Made by a program: the position numbers and the translations under genes
The notes under the pieces: generated by a model
What the model was told of the DNA's origin: nothing
Seen by the model: the letters and a program-made list of their open reading frames with translations, nothing else
Databases searched by the model: none
Assembly (NCBI GenBank): GCA_002751075.1
Contig: NAOQ01000055.1
Coordinates: 72,763 to 136,762, forward strand
Length of the DNA: 64,000 bases
Reading direction: 5' to 3'
Origin: Ichthyophonus hoferi
Lineage: Eukaryota > Opisthokonta > Ichthyosporea > Ichthyophonida > Ichthyophonidae
Part shown: positions 39,201-51,547 of the stretch, in pieces
Layout: each line of letters starts with the position of its first letter
Numbering within the stretch: position 1 is the stretch's first letter

Positions 39201-42200
39201 TGTACTAATTTATTTTGTTTTTATTCTTTTATATATATATACATACCCTGTATGCATGTCTTTTAAAATGCATTTCCTCATTCTAACCACCATATCATTG
39301 TCTTCTTTCCTGGCAGGCGTTTATGTGGTACCCCAAGGGGACATGACATTCAACGAAGGTACTGTGCTACATATGGATAAAAAGACTATATTGACTTTCT
39401 CACGATCACTTGAGCATCATCCCATCATTAATGTAAGTATTTAATATGGCATTGGTTCGAGATGGAAGAAGGAGTTGAGTATAAATGATGTAAGTGATTT
39501 TTGGAAGCAAAGTAGAACCCATATTTTTACCCAACAATTAAAACAAAATTAAAAAAAAAGCATATAGAAAAAATTCAATTCTAGTATTAGTATATAGAAA
39601 AATAACAATACATAAAATCCACATAGAAGATAGCGGTAAGAAAAATTAAATAAAAGGAAATACTGGGTACTGAAAAAAAGTTATATAGACAAAAAATGAC
39701 AAAATAAATAGATAGAAAGAAGAAGAAAGGTTGGCAAATGAATAAGAGATATATACAGGGAGAAAATAGTGCAAAACACTTGGACATATAACCATGTGCA
39801 AAAAGCAATGGTAATTTAGTTTCACAGACCCTCTTATAGATCAAAAATAAAAATTGCGATTTGAATATACGGAAAAACCGTACAGATACACTATAATGTA
39901 GGCAGAAATTTATAATATTATGAAATTACTTTAAAGTGTTTGGGGATAAAGAATAAACCATTTTCCAGTAAACTACGAGAAAAATATTAATCAGGCCATT
40001 CTTTTGCAAAAACAAAAAGGGCAAGGAATAAAATGAAAATTAATATAGACATAGTAAATACAGCTTCATTACACTAAATGGCGTATATATTATGTAACTG
40101 ATCAGATTAATATTTAACCAATAGATGGAAATATAACCATTAATGCTAATAAGAGAAAATACTACACCTACAGCCAGACGGCAAGACCTTTCTCATATAT
40201 GCTTATGGGCCTGGAGAGTTCACACAACATACCCCCACTAACAGAGGATCAACGGAGATTATTTTTAACCAATGCGAACTTCTAGTAAGTTTACAATGTT
40301 TTGTACATGATCAGTATGTGGATACTTGTTAAAAACAAATTTAATGCATCTATTGCATGTAAATAGTCTGCTTCATGGTTTTAAGCCCATTATATCCTTT
40401 ATGCATGTTTTTCTTGCCATAGTATTGTTAATATTAGGTACTACATTATAAAAGCATTAACCATTAATCTTTTACGCACATTAGAAATCTGTGGTGCATT
40501 ATCATCAGAGTCCCATATGAAGTATTGGTTATGTGATGACCTTTACATATGTTAACAACCCAACAAATTATACTATTTTTTATTTGACATGCTGTATATG
40601 GGGGTTTTGCTCAAACATAGGACACCACAAGAAATGTAAAAGCCAAGCAGATCATCCATGGGGTATTGATGTTTGCAGGTCCAGGTCTAGCTGCACCATG
40701 TGGGGCAATGGTAGCACGATTCTTGAAGGTGTGTTTAAAGATGTATAGGTTTTTAAATGCCTTAGAGTTGCGAAGTTTTATAAAAGAATACTCGACATTA
40801 ATTGTTTCAATATCTACATTTTTTAGTGCTTCTTCTCTCCATGGGGATAAAAAATAGTACTTAGTTTATTATTAAGAAGAGGTACTTTAAGGACAGGGTT
40901 AACCTTTGCAAAATGTGGAAATCGTTAGCCATTAAGCAATAATATACTTAAATTATACTTTATTGGTTTCAGCTATAGATTAGCCAATACGAATATAATC
41001 TGAAGACCTCCTTGCATTTTGAAGTTTTTATTTAAATCCTTGACTGGTTATAAAATCCTCTTCCATCTTGGAATAAAAGCCTATTACTTTTATAGTGGAA
41101 AACACGGTTTTGGTGTAGTAGGCATAGCAAGTTTTTATTTATAAATGACGGTCCCATGGAACGCATATTTGTTTTTGTGTTTACTACTGTATCAAAATTT
41201 GGATTTTATTTTAGACCTTATTGACTAGGCAATTATTGATTATTGATATATGATTAATTTATAATCTTTTCGCATAGGTATTTTCAATTAAAAACAATTT
41301 CCCTGCCCTCTGGTTCCACCTACATTGGTCACTTCAGGTATTGTTTTGTCTTCTTATCTAGATACACAGATATACACTTGAAACTATTTATATTATTCTT
41401 ACTAGTCAGAACACAGAGATTACATACATACACAATAATTTGAAATATTAATTTTTTGACATGTTCTTTGCATTTTTAAAAACACTTTAGTTTAGCTTAA
41501 TTGTTTTACATTAATTTTGAATTTCTCAACCTTTATAAGATCTACACATAAAGAATGAGAATATTGCCATAATTGCGTGCGTCACTGCATAAAATTAAAC
41601 AGTTTAATTGATAGATGGCTGGGAGCCAGGCTGATGTGAAATATACTGACTTAGATAATTCTGTGCAGGTGCTTGCCATTAGTCTAGTTATTGGTGGCTT
41701 TATAATGTCCTTCGACTTAGTACCTAAAGAACGAGAATTTACCAAAGCTCATCATGTATATATACCCACCATATTATACAGTACCTCTTCCTCTATATTT
41801 ATTTCCCCTTTTTATTCTCCAAAATATTATTTATAGTCCCAAAATGTAGAATATCAATAAATATATAAAAGTGTAGGTTTTTCTGTTTAGCAGTTCTAGC
41901 ACCGCTATATTGCATTTAAATGTATACGCGTAATGTAAGTATTGACTTTACACAAGCAAAGATGAGAAATACTATAGGAAAGCACAATAATAAATTCAAA
42001 TAAATGCATCATGTAGGGTGTATATATGTATGAGCGTAGCTGTTATCTCTCATGCATGCATACGTGTTTATAGTATAATATAGTGCATATAATCTGCAAA
42101 GATTTCAAGCTGACTATATGATGATACAGTCCATAAACTTATGCGCCGTAATAATCACAGATCATAGGAATTTTCATTGTTGCCGTGTTTTTTTTTCAGC

Positions 42201-43385
42201 CCGTTTTTGCAATTTTCCGACCTGCCAAGTACTCCAGTGCTAAAACAATCCCGGTATTTTTTTATAGTAGACAATCTATTGCTCTTGCTCTTGCTCTTGC
42301 CTTGTCTGTTTTCTATGTTTTTATTTATGAAAGCTTTATATTTTTGCCTTTGATCCATAAATGTCTTGTTTCTTTCTTTTTCTTTTCTTTTTTTGTTTGT
42401 ATTTTATTGTCTTCTGTCTCCATCAAACATAATTCTATAATACACTTTAAAATTACTAATTATATTTAAACAATTTTTAACTCTTTATATTACGTCCTCC
42501 ACTCTAGACAATGCGCAAACTGTGGGAATTTTTGCACATGAATCTGGGCCGTGTCGCTATCATTGCCTCCCTTGTCAATATTCCTCTTGGTCTTTGCGAG
42601 GCTCACGCCACGAAGGCATTAACTATTATTTATTATATTTACTTGGGTTTGTTGACATTTCTTTTTTTCTTGTGTATATTGTATTTTAGAAAACAGAAAT
42701 CAAAAGGAAGACAACCCTTTTTTACTAGAACAAGTATTACAAGTGCGTCTTCAAATGAGGCGGACACAAAACTCCTTGCGCCNNNNNNNNNNNNNNNNNN
42801 NNNNNNNNNNNNNNNNNNNNNNNNNNNNNNNNNNNNNNNNNNNNNNNNNNNNNNNNNNNNNNNNNNNNNNNNNNNNNNNNNNNNNNNNNNNNNNNNNNNN
42901 NNNNNNNNNNNNNNNNNNNNNNNNNNNNNNNNNNNNNNNNNNNNNNNNNNNNNNNNNNNNNNNNNNNNNNNNNNNNNNNNNNNNNNNNNNNNNNNNNNNN
43001 NNNNNNNNNNNNNNNNNNNNNNNNNNNNNNNNNNNNNNNNNNNNNNNNNNNNNNNNNNNNNNNNNNNNNNNNNNNNNNNNNNNNNNNNNNNNNNNNNNNN
43101 NNNNNNNNNNNNNNNNNNNNNNNNNGCGAGGCTCACGCCACGAAGGCATTAACTATTATTTATTATATTTACTTGGGTTTGTTGACATTTCTTTTTTTCT
43201 TGTGTATATTGTATTTTAGAAAACAGAAATCAAAAGGAAGACAACCCTTTTTTACTAGAACAAGTATTACAAGTGCGTCTTCAAATGAGGCGGACACAAA
43301 ACTCCTTGCGCCTAAACTTAAGGATTGGAAAAAAGATGGTGTAGACGTGTCATCAATGGCGAAGGGAGCATCTGAGAACGTATAA
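33207..43385 (+). CDS. EGF-DOMON-cytochrome b561 membrane protein
   Basis: Predicted transmembrane electron carrier: DOMON-b561 proteins (FRRS1/SDR2, plant CYBDOMs) move electrons across membranes, often from ascorbate towards ferric iron. Exons: 33207-33284, 34022-34070, 34342-34401, 34683-34973, 35528-35668, 35886-36014, 36825-36953, 37342-37476, 37874-38105, 38925-39040, 39317-39432, 40174-40284, 40621-40728, 41278-41337, 41669-41755, 42161-42253, 42508-42782 plus 43313-43385 (across the gap). All phases agree: 760 residues. Layout: short N-terminal segment with a possible weak signal sequence, acidic region to about 159, four EGF modules (about 160-206, 207-249 with DIDEC, 250-292, 293-337 with DMNEC), DOMON about 338-500 ([19 protein letters not shown]), b561 core about 535-720 with heme-ligand candidates His542, His579/581, His613/614 and His655, then a cytosolic tail. 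EGF exons are each flanked by phase-1 introns. The usual FRRS1 reeler domain is absent. Substrate is unknown. Confidence 0.9.
41615..41668 (+). other. possible alternative 54-base exon extension (tandem 3' splice sites)
   Basis: Acceptors TTGATAG (ending 41614) and CTGTGCAG (ending 41668) both lead into the same open frame. The longer choice adds 18 residues ([18 protein letters not shown]). The shorter choice joins WSLQ directly to [10 protein letters not shown] and fits the b561 helix better, so I use it for the main model. Confidence 0.4.
42596..42782 (+). repeat. left copy of a 187-base exact duplication flanking a gap
   Basis: Identical by eye to 43126-43312. It lies within the last exon of the b561 gene and ends at the first N. 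Confidence 0.95.
42783..43125. other. assembly gap (343 N) inside the last b561 exon
   Basis: The N run sits between two identical copies of exon sequence. Collapsing the copies gives an uninterrupted reading frame, so the gap is probably false and no coding sequence is missing. Confidence 0.9.
43126..43312 (+). repeat. right copy of the 187-base duplication
   Basis: Begins directly after the last N and repeats the sequence that precedes the gap; then runs on into the true C-terminus and stop codon. Confidence 0.95.
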
Positions 43386-46300
43386 AGAATATTTATTTTT
43401 ATTATAGCAGACATTTATTGGCACAGATGATTTATGATATAATTTTCTATTGTTACTTAAATTGTATAATTTTTAGACATTGGGAATGTTTGTAGTCATA
43501 TTTAATGCTTATGGTCGGTACAAATTTATGCTTTTTTCTTATTTTTGTCACGCTACTTGAGTTGATCTGGTTTGGTTTTTGGTCTGTGCATTAATTTTGT
43601 ATATGTCATAGGGTTTGTGTAATAAACCAATTTTATACCCTTTTCCGTTTCTTTCATTTATATTTATTAAACAAGTGGTTTTTGAGGTTTATTTCAGCCG
43701 ATTGTATTTATAAAAAATCTAGCTTTCAGTTTTAATACTCTTATATATAGCTCTTTAAAGTGTACGTTTACTTAGTTTTCATTTTTTTAATAAGGGGTAA
43801 ACTACTAATGCATTACATGGCTTATGGATGCAGGAAAGTTTTTCAAATAACCACACATTTGCCAAATATCATTGACAGTAATCCTAGCTTATATCTACTA
43901 AAAAATATTTTCTTTCCATTAATGAAAGGAAAAATAAGTATTGAGGTACTGCCTAAGCCCAAAATTTCAAAGTATTTACTAGTTATCATGTGCGCTGTGT
44001 TTGCTTGGGTTATACATAAATAAAGTATTAACGAAATAGAGCAAAATAGCAAGCATACTTTTGGGCTAGCGTAGACTTTATAACTGTTGGATTTAGATAC
44101 CGCCAAGCCCAAAATGCCATAATCCAAAAATCAATGTTTTGGGTTCTAGTTAGTAAATTCTAAGCTTTCTATGGTGCTCTAGATAAATAACATCAACTTG
44201 ATTTTCCCCCAAAATCATATTTCGAGTCATGGGATAAGCTAATTCTGAACTTTTTCTTATTGACCTTGGCTGACCATTTTTCTTAGTCTAGGTAGTAGAC
44301 TTTTCTACTTTTCTCACCTGTTTCAACCCTTTTGTTGACTGTTTCCTCCAAAAGTTTACTCAAAATAACTTCTTGTAAATTAAATAAAAACTTTACTGTA
44401 TTATATTGTAACTAAGTCCTAGTCCAAAATTAATGATGTCAGTTTCCCGGGTTTGCAGTTTGGAAATAGCTAAACATAGAGCAGACCTGTTGGTCATGCT
44501 ATCGTTTAACAGTCAATTAGATAGAATAGTTATTATTTTTTTACAATATCTCCAATACAATTTATATTATTTAATTAATTATTGATACTTATCTCGGGCT
44601 AGTTACTACAACATAAGCTAATCTTATACAACTTGCGTGAAGAAATTACTTCTAGAGGTTGCCCTACATGGTAATCATTTCAAGTGCAACATTACAAATT
44701 GTTTTAGACCATTGAAAGAACTACTCAAAATTGATTCAAGGTTTAGCCAGATAATTATTGTCTGAGACATGTACGGATTAGTGTTAATGAGCTGAATAAT
44801 AAACTGCTCTAAACTGCTCAGCAATCTACTATCACATTGATAATATCATAGATCTAAATAAAGACTAATTGTGACACAGTAATAAGAAATTAAACGGTGT
44901 ACTTTTAAAATAAGAAATAACTATAAATAGGAGTCATTATAAATTATAATATCAAGGATACAAAAATAAATAAACATCTCAGCATAGTTTTTTATATTAG
45001 CATATTTGTTTTGACATCAACAAACAAATGTTAAAGCACATATATTTTAAGATCATCTAGCTATGGAGTAAAAAAATGTGAGAATTTAAAGAATTCAAGG
45101 AACCATGACCAATTCCTTGAAAATCCCTAAACTTCAGTTCAATCCATTGAGCAATGAGAAACTTAAGATCTTGGCTATGAGCCCAAAATATTTATAACTG
45201 TTTTTTGTACATATGACTAACACTAATACGTATGGTCATTTCTTGGTTATTTGAAAATATTTATTGTTCATTTAATATTTAATGCACGCACATGGTTGCC
45301 ACTAACACCAAAAATAATTTGATAGTATGCAAACCTTGCTACATAGCATAAATATCAAGTATTTATTATAAGCTAGAAATGCAAGAAATGCAACTTATAT
45401 TATATGTGCCCCGTCAGCACTCTTCATGCAAGATATAAACATTTAACAAGCACCATTGGTAGAAATTCACCTTAATAGAATAGTATGAACACAAATGCCT
45501 TAGGGAATGTCTATACAAATTCTTGGAACTATAATTGCTTTTTTTTTTTAAAAAAAAGAAAGCATATAATCCGGTCAAAAATCTAGCTGAAAATATCTCT
45601 ATACCCATTTTAGTACTCAGATGGTAGGAGGAAGAATTATGAAGGTCTGCTGAGTTTTAGCACATGGGAGATGATGAGCTGGTAAAAATCATGCCTATTT
45701 TAAAAAACTAAATCAGAAAGTTATAGTTCAATATACATTTGTAAAAAACTTTGGTTTGCTAACATCAAAACTGCCAATTTTTCGAATTTCTATATGTCCA
45801 AAGGGCCTAGTTCAACACGTGAAAGGTATCTCTATTAGTACACGAGCCAGTTGCTTATCCAATTAGTTTTTCTAACAGTTATAAGCGTATATTTTATTAT
45901 ATTGCTTCAATAAAATTTTGAGAAAATTCTGTTTTATACCAGGTTCACTTGTAATATTTTCTCAGACCATTTCGGATCGCATATGGCTTATCTTTTAAAT
46001 TTTCTGGATACACCTACAACCAAAATAATGATATTATTGAAAACTACTGTAAATTTTTCATTGAATACATAGAGAAAATTTTGGCAAGTGTACAAGTCAG
46101 GATTACGTGGCGGGTATGACTCATGCGAGACATTATGGAAAGCATAACACAAAAGTGACATTAGACAAACTGTATGAAGAATGAGAAGAAACAAAACAGA
46201 GAAGATATAATCTAAGAGTACTACCTACAATATACATGGAAATCAAATTAAATAGGTCATCTTTGTGGTAAAGGGAAAAACAAAACAAAAACTGTGAGGG

Positions 46301-47002
46301 AGGCAGGGATGATGGAAATTAATGGTAAAAAATGTGGGGCTTATAGTCGTTGTTAAAGGAAATAATTTAAGAATGGAATAGAGAATCCGACGCAAAGTAT
46401 GTGCATCTTGGCATATTCCGAGGTACACAGCCTCGGGTAGGAATCTTGAGATTCCCATAAAATCTTATAATACGATTTGAGTACATTTATTGGAGAATGT
46501 ATTTAACCAGCGAATGGGTACAAGTTTGTAAAACCAATCCGTGATTGTTACTATTTGTATCACTTACGACTGCCAATTAGGCAATTATTGAGATTAGAAG
46601 ATTAGTCACGATAATATGTATTTTTTGAATAATTTTTTAGCCAATAATTACATTTTTATCTAATAAACGAAACCGGTTACATTTTGATGTGAACTTGTTT
46701 TTCTAATTATGATTGACTTAAATAATGGATAGCAACTGGTGATTGGCCATATATACGATCCGAGATCATTGTTAACCAATAAAACCCAGATAAGTTAACG
46801 GCGATAAACAGGACTTAAATGTAGCGCAATAATTGCGATAGATTGCCTTTTGAGTCCTATTGTACTCAAAATAATAAATATATTACAAAAAAATACCATA
46901 ACAATACAATAGGCAGTGGTTATATATATATTTTTTTTTGCAATTTGCGTGTTTGTTGTGATGATAATGTAAAATTTTCACGCTGGGACATATAACACAA
47001 AA
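43386..47002. other. intergenic stretch between b561 and phosphorylase kinase genes
   Basis: Contains the b561 3' end (AATAAA at 43621-43626) and AT-rich DNA. Short minus-strand open frames near 45988-46194 and 46243-46458 were read but show no family signature. A plus-strand start-like MDSNW with a weak donor lies at 46725-46738. CCAAT-like motifs occur near 46639 and 46741. Confidence 0.45.
43621..43626 (+). terminator. polyadenylation signal of the b561 gene
   Basis: AATAAA about 240 bases after the stop codon, followed by T-rich sequence. Confidence 0.55.
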
Positions 47003-50000
47003 ATGAGGTGTGTTGTACTATTATTTTCTTACTATTACCTACTTCTGTTTTTATCCAATATATTATTTATACTGTGTAGCATGGTTAATGCGATTGACAT
47101 CCAAATTTGCCTTTTTATATATGCACAGATTTAGAGAAAGTATAAAATAAAAATTGCTATATAATAGTATGGATGAATACATAAAGAGAAGATGTGCTAG
47201 ACAAAAGAGAAACAATAGATAAGAGAGAGAAAGATACAAGGACAAGAAAAAGGATATAGAGAGTACAGGAGGCCTAAAGAGAGACAGAAATGGAATATGG
47301 ACAAGGAGAAGAACAGAATAAAGGAAAGAGCTGCCTAGTCAACATCATTTCATAATCCTTCGCTCCACCTCTATTGCTTTTGTTTATTTCTATTATCATA
47401 CTGCTTTTCACGCACACTATGCTTCTACTTTTCTCTATCATATACCTTATGCCTTACAGCTTATATTTACTACGTTATATTTTCCTGTAACGGCTCTTTT
47501 TACAGGACCGAGAAGGAGGAATTATTACTTCGCTACTACTATGAGCTGGTCAAAAACACCATCCTTGTACAACAGCACCCGGTTACCGGACTACTACCTT
47601 CCTTTTATGACACTACGCAGACAAAGGCCCCGGTGGTTGACACCCACCCTAACAAACCTAATAGTTCAAAGGTTAGTCATGTTGCTTGCCTCAAGAATAT
47701 AAGGTTCATGTGTCTATGTGTAATACAGTTTCTGCTTACATATTTGTTATATATGCCTAGACAAAGAAAATATGAAAGGTAGTGATGTTTAATATGTATT
47801 CGTTTATTAATATACTTAGCAGGGCGTATCAATTATTAAAAAGAACTATATGTGTGTACATACGTACATACATATATAAACAGATATGTATGCAAAAATA
47901 GATACCTATATATGCACGGAGAGATGGTGTGAGTGTATTAATTAAACTTTGTTTATTCCACTGTCTATAGGTAGAATATGGTTAAGGTGATAGGTAAGGT
48001 AGGGTAAGGGGGTAAAGGTAGGGTAAGGGGGTAAGGGTAGGATGATGGGTGGGATAGGATAGGGTTAGGGTGATAGACAGTGTAGGGTTTAGGATAGGAT
48101 AGGGTAAGGTAGGGATATTCATAGGACTGGATAAGGGTGGGGTAGGGTAGGGCTATTTGGTAAGACAGGGTAAGGTTAGGGTGATAGATAGGTATAGTTT
48201 CTAAAAGGATAAAAGCGATGAAAAAAATGGAATTATGTAATTGTCCATTTTCATTTTTTTTTCTTAATTTTCAATTTTTGCTCTGGAATGAGTTTGAACC
48301 CCTGAAATAGTATATAATTCAACGACCAATAAGAAGAGAGTAGGCCAATATGTGGTTGAAGGTATAAAATGATGTGAATATATATATATATCTTATATAC
48401 TGTTTATAGGTATTGATAATTGTACTAAGACGTTGAAAGAGTATAGGAGTGAGCAGCAGGTTTGATATTTTATAATCTTATTATTATTAGCTACTATTTT
48501 ATTAATATTTTATTATTGGTTTATTGGTACTTTTCTATTGGCTTATTATTCTTCTATTATGATTTTATGATTTTATTATTATTGTATTAATAATTTTATG
48601 CCAATACTATTTTTAATATTTTAATACTGACCGCCATTGGTTCTTTAGAATAAGTCACAATGGCATGCCTGGGTACGTGATAATGTCTATGGCATTATGG
48701 CTGTGTGGGGATTGGCCCTCGCCTTCAAGAAGAGTGTGGACACCAATAGTATTGCACTAGTGCGTTTATCTCTCTTCATCCCATTATATATATACCTATA
48801 TATACAAATAAACATATATACACATGCACATATATATACACGAATGTATATATACATATTTAGGTCTATATAATTATTTACATGAGATTGTAGATGTAAA
48901 TATACGTGTATGTACACACACACACACATATATATATACATTTACACATTGATAGCAAACTAAATTTTAATATATTTTAATCTATTCGTATCTATGGATT
49001 TCTTAAATCATTTCCTACACTTATTCCTATATATAATATAGCAAATACATGTTATTGTAAATGATTCATATATATAGAATTATATGGATATGTATTTTAT
49101 ATGTATAGTCATAACCATTATTCAATTATATTAGGCAATTTTTTATGTTGATATTGATTGAAGACACTAACAAAATAAGTGAATGGATAAGAGTGATCTT
49201 AGGATTTAATGATGTATGATTGGATATACGCGATATGGGTTGGCTGATCACAAGATGGATACAGAGGAGATAGGAAGGATATCATTGTTCCTACATATAC
49301 TTTTATATATACCGTGGTATTGTTTTTCATGCCATTATACATATACTCATATACTATCATACTATCATACTATTACATTATCATATCTAACTACATACCT
49401 AACATACATATATACATAACATGCAGGCTTACGAAATGGAGCAAAGTGTAGTGAAGCTTATGCGATCTATTCTGTTTTCCATGATGTGTCAGGTCCATAA
49501 GGTCAGTGTTGCCTTTCTCCATACTACCTGTTATATATGCATTTCACGTGCTATGTGTATATGTATGTATGTGTTCTATACTTGACTTATATTTATTTTT
49601 TTATTACATATGCTTTAGGTTTATATGGGAGTGTGTATATTATTATTATTACTACTACTATTATTATTGGTACTATACTCATTTCGCCATTAACTGCTAT
49701 TCAATTAAACACTTCTTCTCAGCTAAATAACTATTACCGACCTCCTATATAACCCCCTTTTCCCCACCGTCTCATGCACACACACACACATATATATATA
49801 TATAGGTAGAGAGATTTAAGCAGACTCAATTAAAAGAAGATTCTCTACACGCTAAGTACAGTCGACTTACTGGTAGCTGGGTGGTAGAGGATGATGCCTG
49901 GGGCCACTTGCAAGTCGATGCGACCTCACTTTATAGTTCGTACATTTGTATACATGTATTGTATTTAGTATACGAGATCAAGTATTCTGTCATATGTTCT

Positions 50001-51513
50001 TCTTACTGCATATATTATATTATATTGTATTTGAATGTATTGTATTGTATTGTAGTATATTATGGGTTGGCGTATTTTAGTGTGTTATTTTATGTTGTAC
50101 TACATTATAATATAATATATCATATTATATTAAATCAAATCATAGTATATCATATTATGATTTATTATTTTTTATTGTTACATTCAGTTGTGTTATATTG
50201 TCTATTGTGCTTTAACCTTTTGTGCATTTCTTTGTATTTGTGGTGTTTATTATACGCTAAATATGTTTTACTGCAGTTATTTGGTTGGCATTTATATCTT
50301 AGTATGCTTACTATATTCTTGCAGTGACCTTGTATGTCTTACTAATTAAAGTTATTTAATATGCAGGGATATATGATTAATTAGCTATAAGTGATAAGTA
50401 AATTTGATTGGCTGCGATGGCCTATATTAATGTTAGAGTTAAATGATACCCTATATGTTCCGTTATACCGTTGTGTTCTACATGCCAAGTACAGCCCCAC
50501 ACACATGAATATATAAGTACACATAGATATATGTGTAGAGTCGATATCCACCCCTACATACAGACAAACATACATACATATACATACACCTACCTACCCC
50601 AGCTGACCTCCAGCCATACAGTCTTGATGCTCTCACAGATGACAGCGTCTGGCCTGCAGATTATCTACACTCTAGATGAGGTAAAGTATGGTGTAATATA
50701 TATAATATGGCTTCCTGTTGATTAAAATTACTATAGTTTTTTCAGTTGCTTTTAAATTTAATGGAAGAAAGGTATTGGATATTGAAAGGGAGAAGTTAGC
50801 AAGTAGGATAAAAGTTGTTGTGGCTTTCTCACTCTATCTGTGCTTTTGTGATACACTTGTGATTGCATTGATCTTGCGTATCCTAGACATTCCTTTGAAG
50901 ACTTATATTACCTTTAGCAAGATTTTATTGGTTGTTATTTTGATCTAAATATAGTACGATGTGGTGTGGTGACGTACAGGTGGCCTTTATGCAAAACCTC
51001 GTGTTCTACATTGAATGTGCCTATCGTATACCTGACTATGGTATCTGGGAACGAGGAGACAAGACTAATCAGGGTCTGCCTGAACTAAACGCTAGTTCCA
51101 TTGGAATGGCTAAGGTAGGTGGAAGGGAGAGGGGCAGGGTGGCCGTAGTTTAGTTGTAGTTGTGGTATGTACACAGAAGGCCGTAGTTTAGTTGTAGTTG
51201 TGGTATGTACACAGAAGGTGACATAAAAACATAAGTATCCCAATTCCCAGGGTACACTATGGATATAGACATAGGGTGTTAATGGTAATTAGTGTGTTAA
51301 TGGTAATTAGTTTTTTAATGGTAATTTTTGTGTTAATTGTAATTAGTATTTTAATGTTAATTAGTGTTTAAATGTTAATTAGTGTTTTAATGGTAATTAG
51401 TATGTTAATGTTAATTAGTGTATTATTAGTAATTGGTGCCACAGGCCTTGATTTTTATATTTTTATTTCTCTTATTTTGTCTAGAATGGATTCTTTTCTT
51501 ATATGAATACCCG

Positions 51514-51547
<34 letters not shown>

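Noticed and set aside
46725-46738. Start codon MDSNW as first exon of the phosphorylase kinase gene
   Set aside because: Phase fits, but the donor GTGATT is weak; the ATGAG|GTGTGT exon at 47003 is closer and has a better donor. Not excluded.
47970-48196. True telomere or chromosome end
   Set aside because: The repeats are degenerate and lie between two exons of an intact gene.
49881-50327. 148-codon frame after a phosphorylase kinase exon
   Set aside because: The first part is exon 49806-49935; the remainder is read-through into a Tyr/Ile/Leu-rich AT-rich intron.
50600-50680. Alternative start of the exon at the CCCCAG acceptor (50603)
   Set aside because: It would add residues not found in the family; the acceptor ending at 50621 restores [15 protein letters not shown] with the same length as known alpha subunits.
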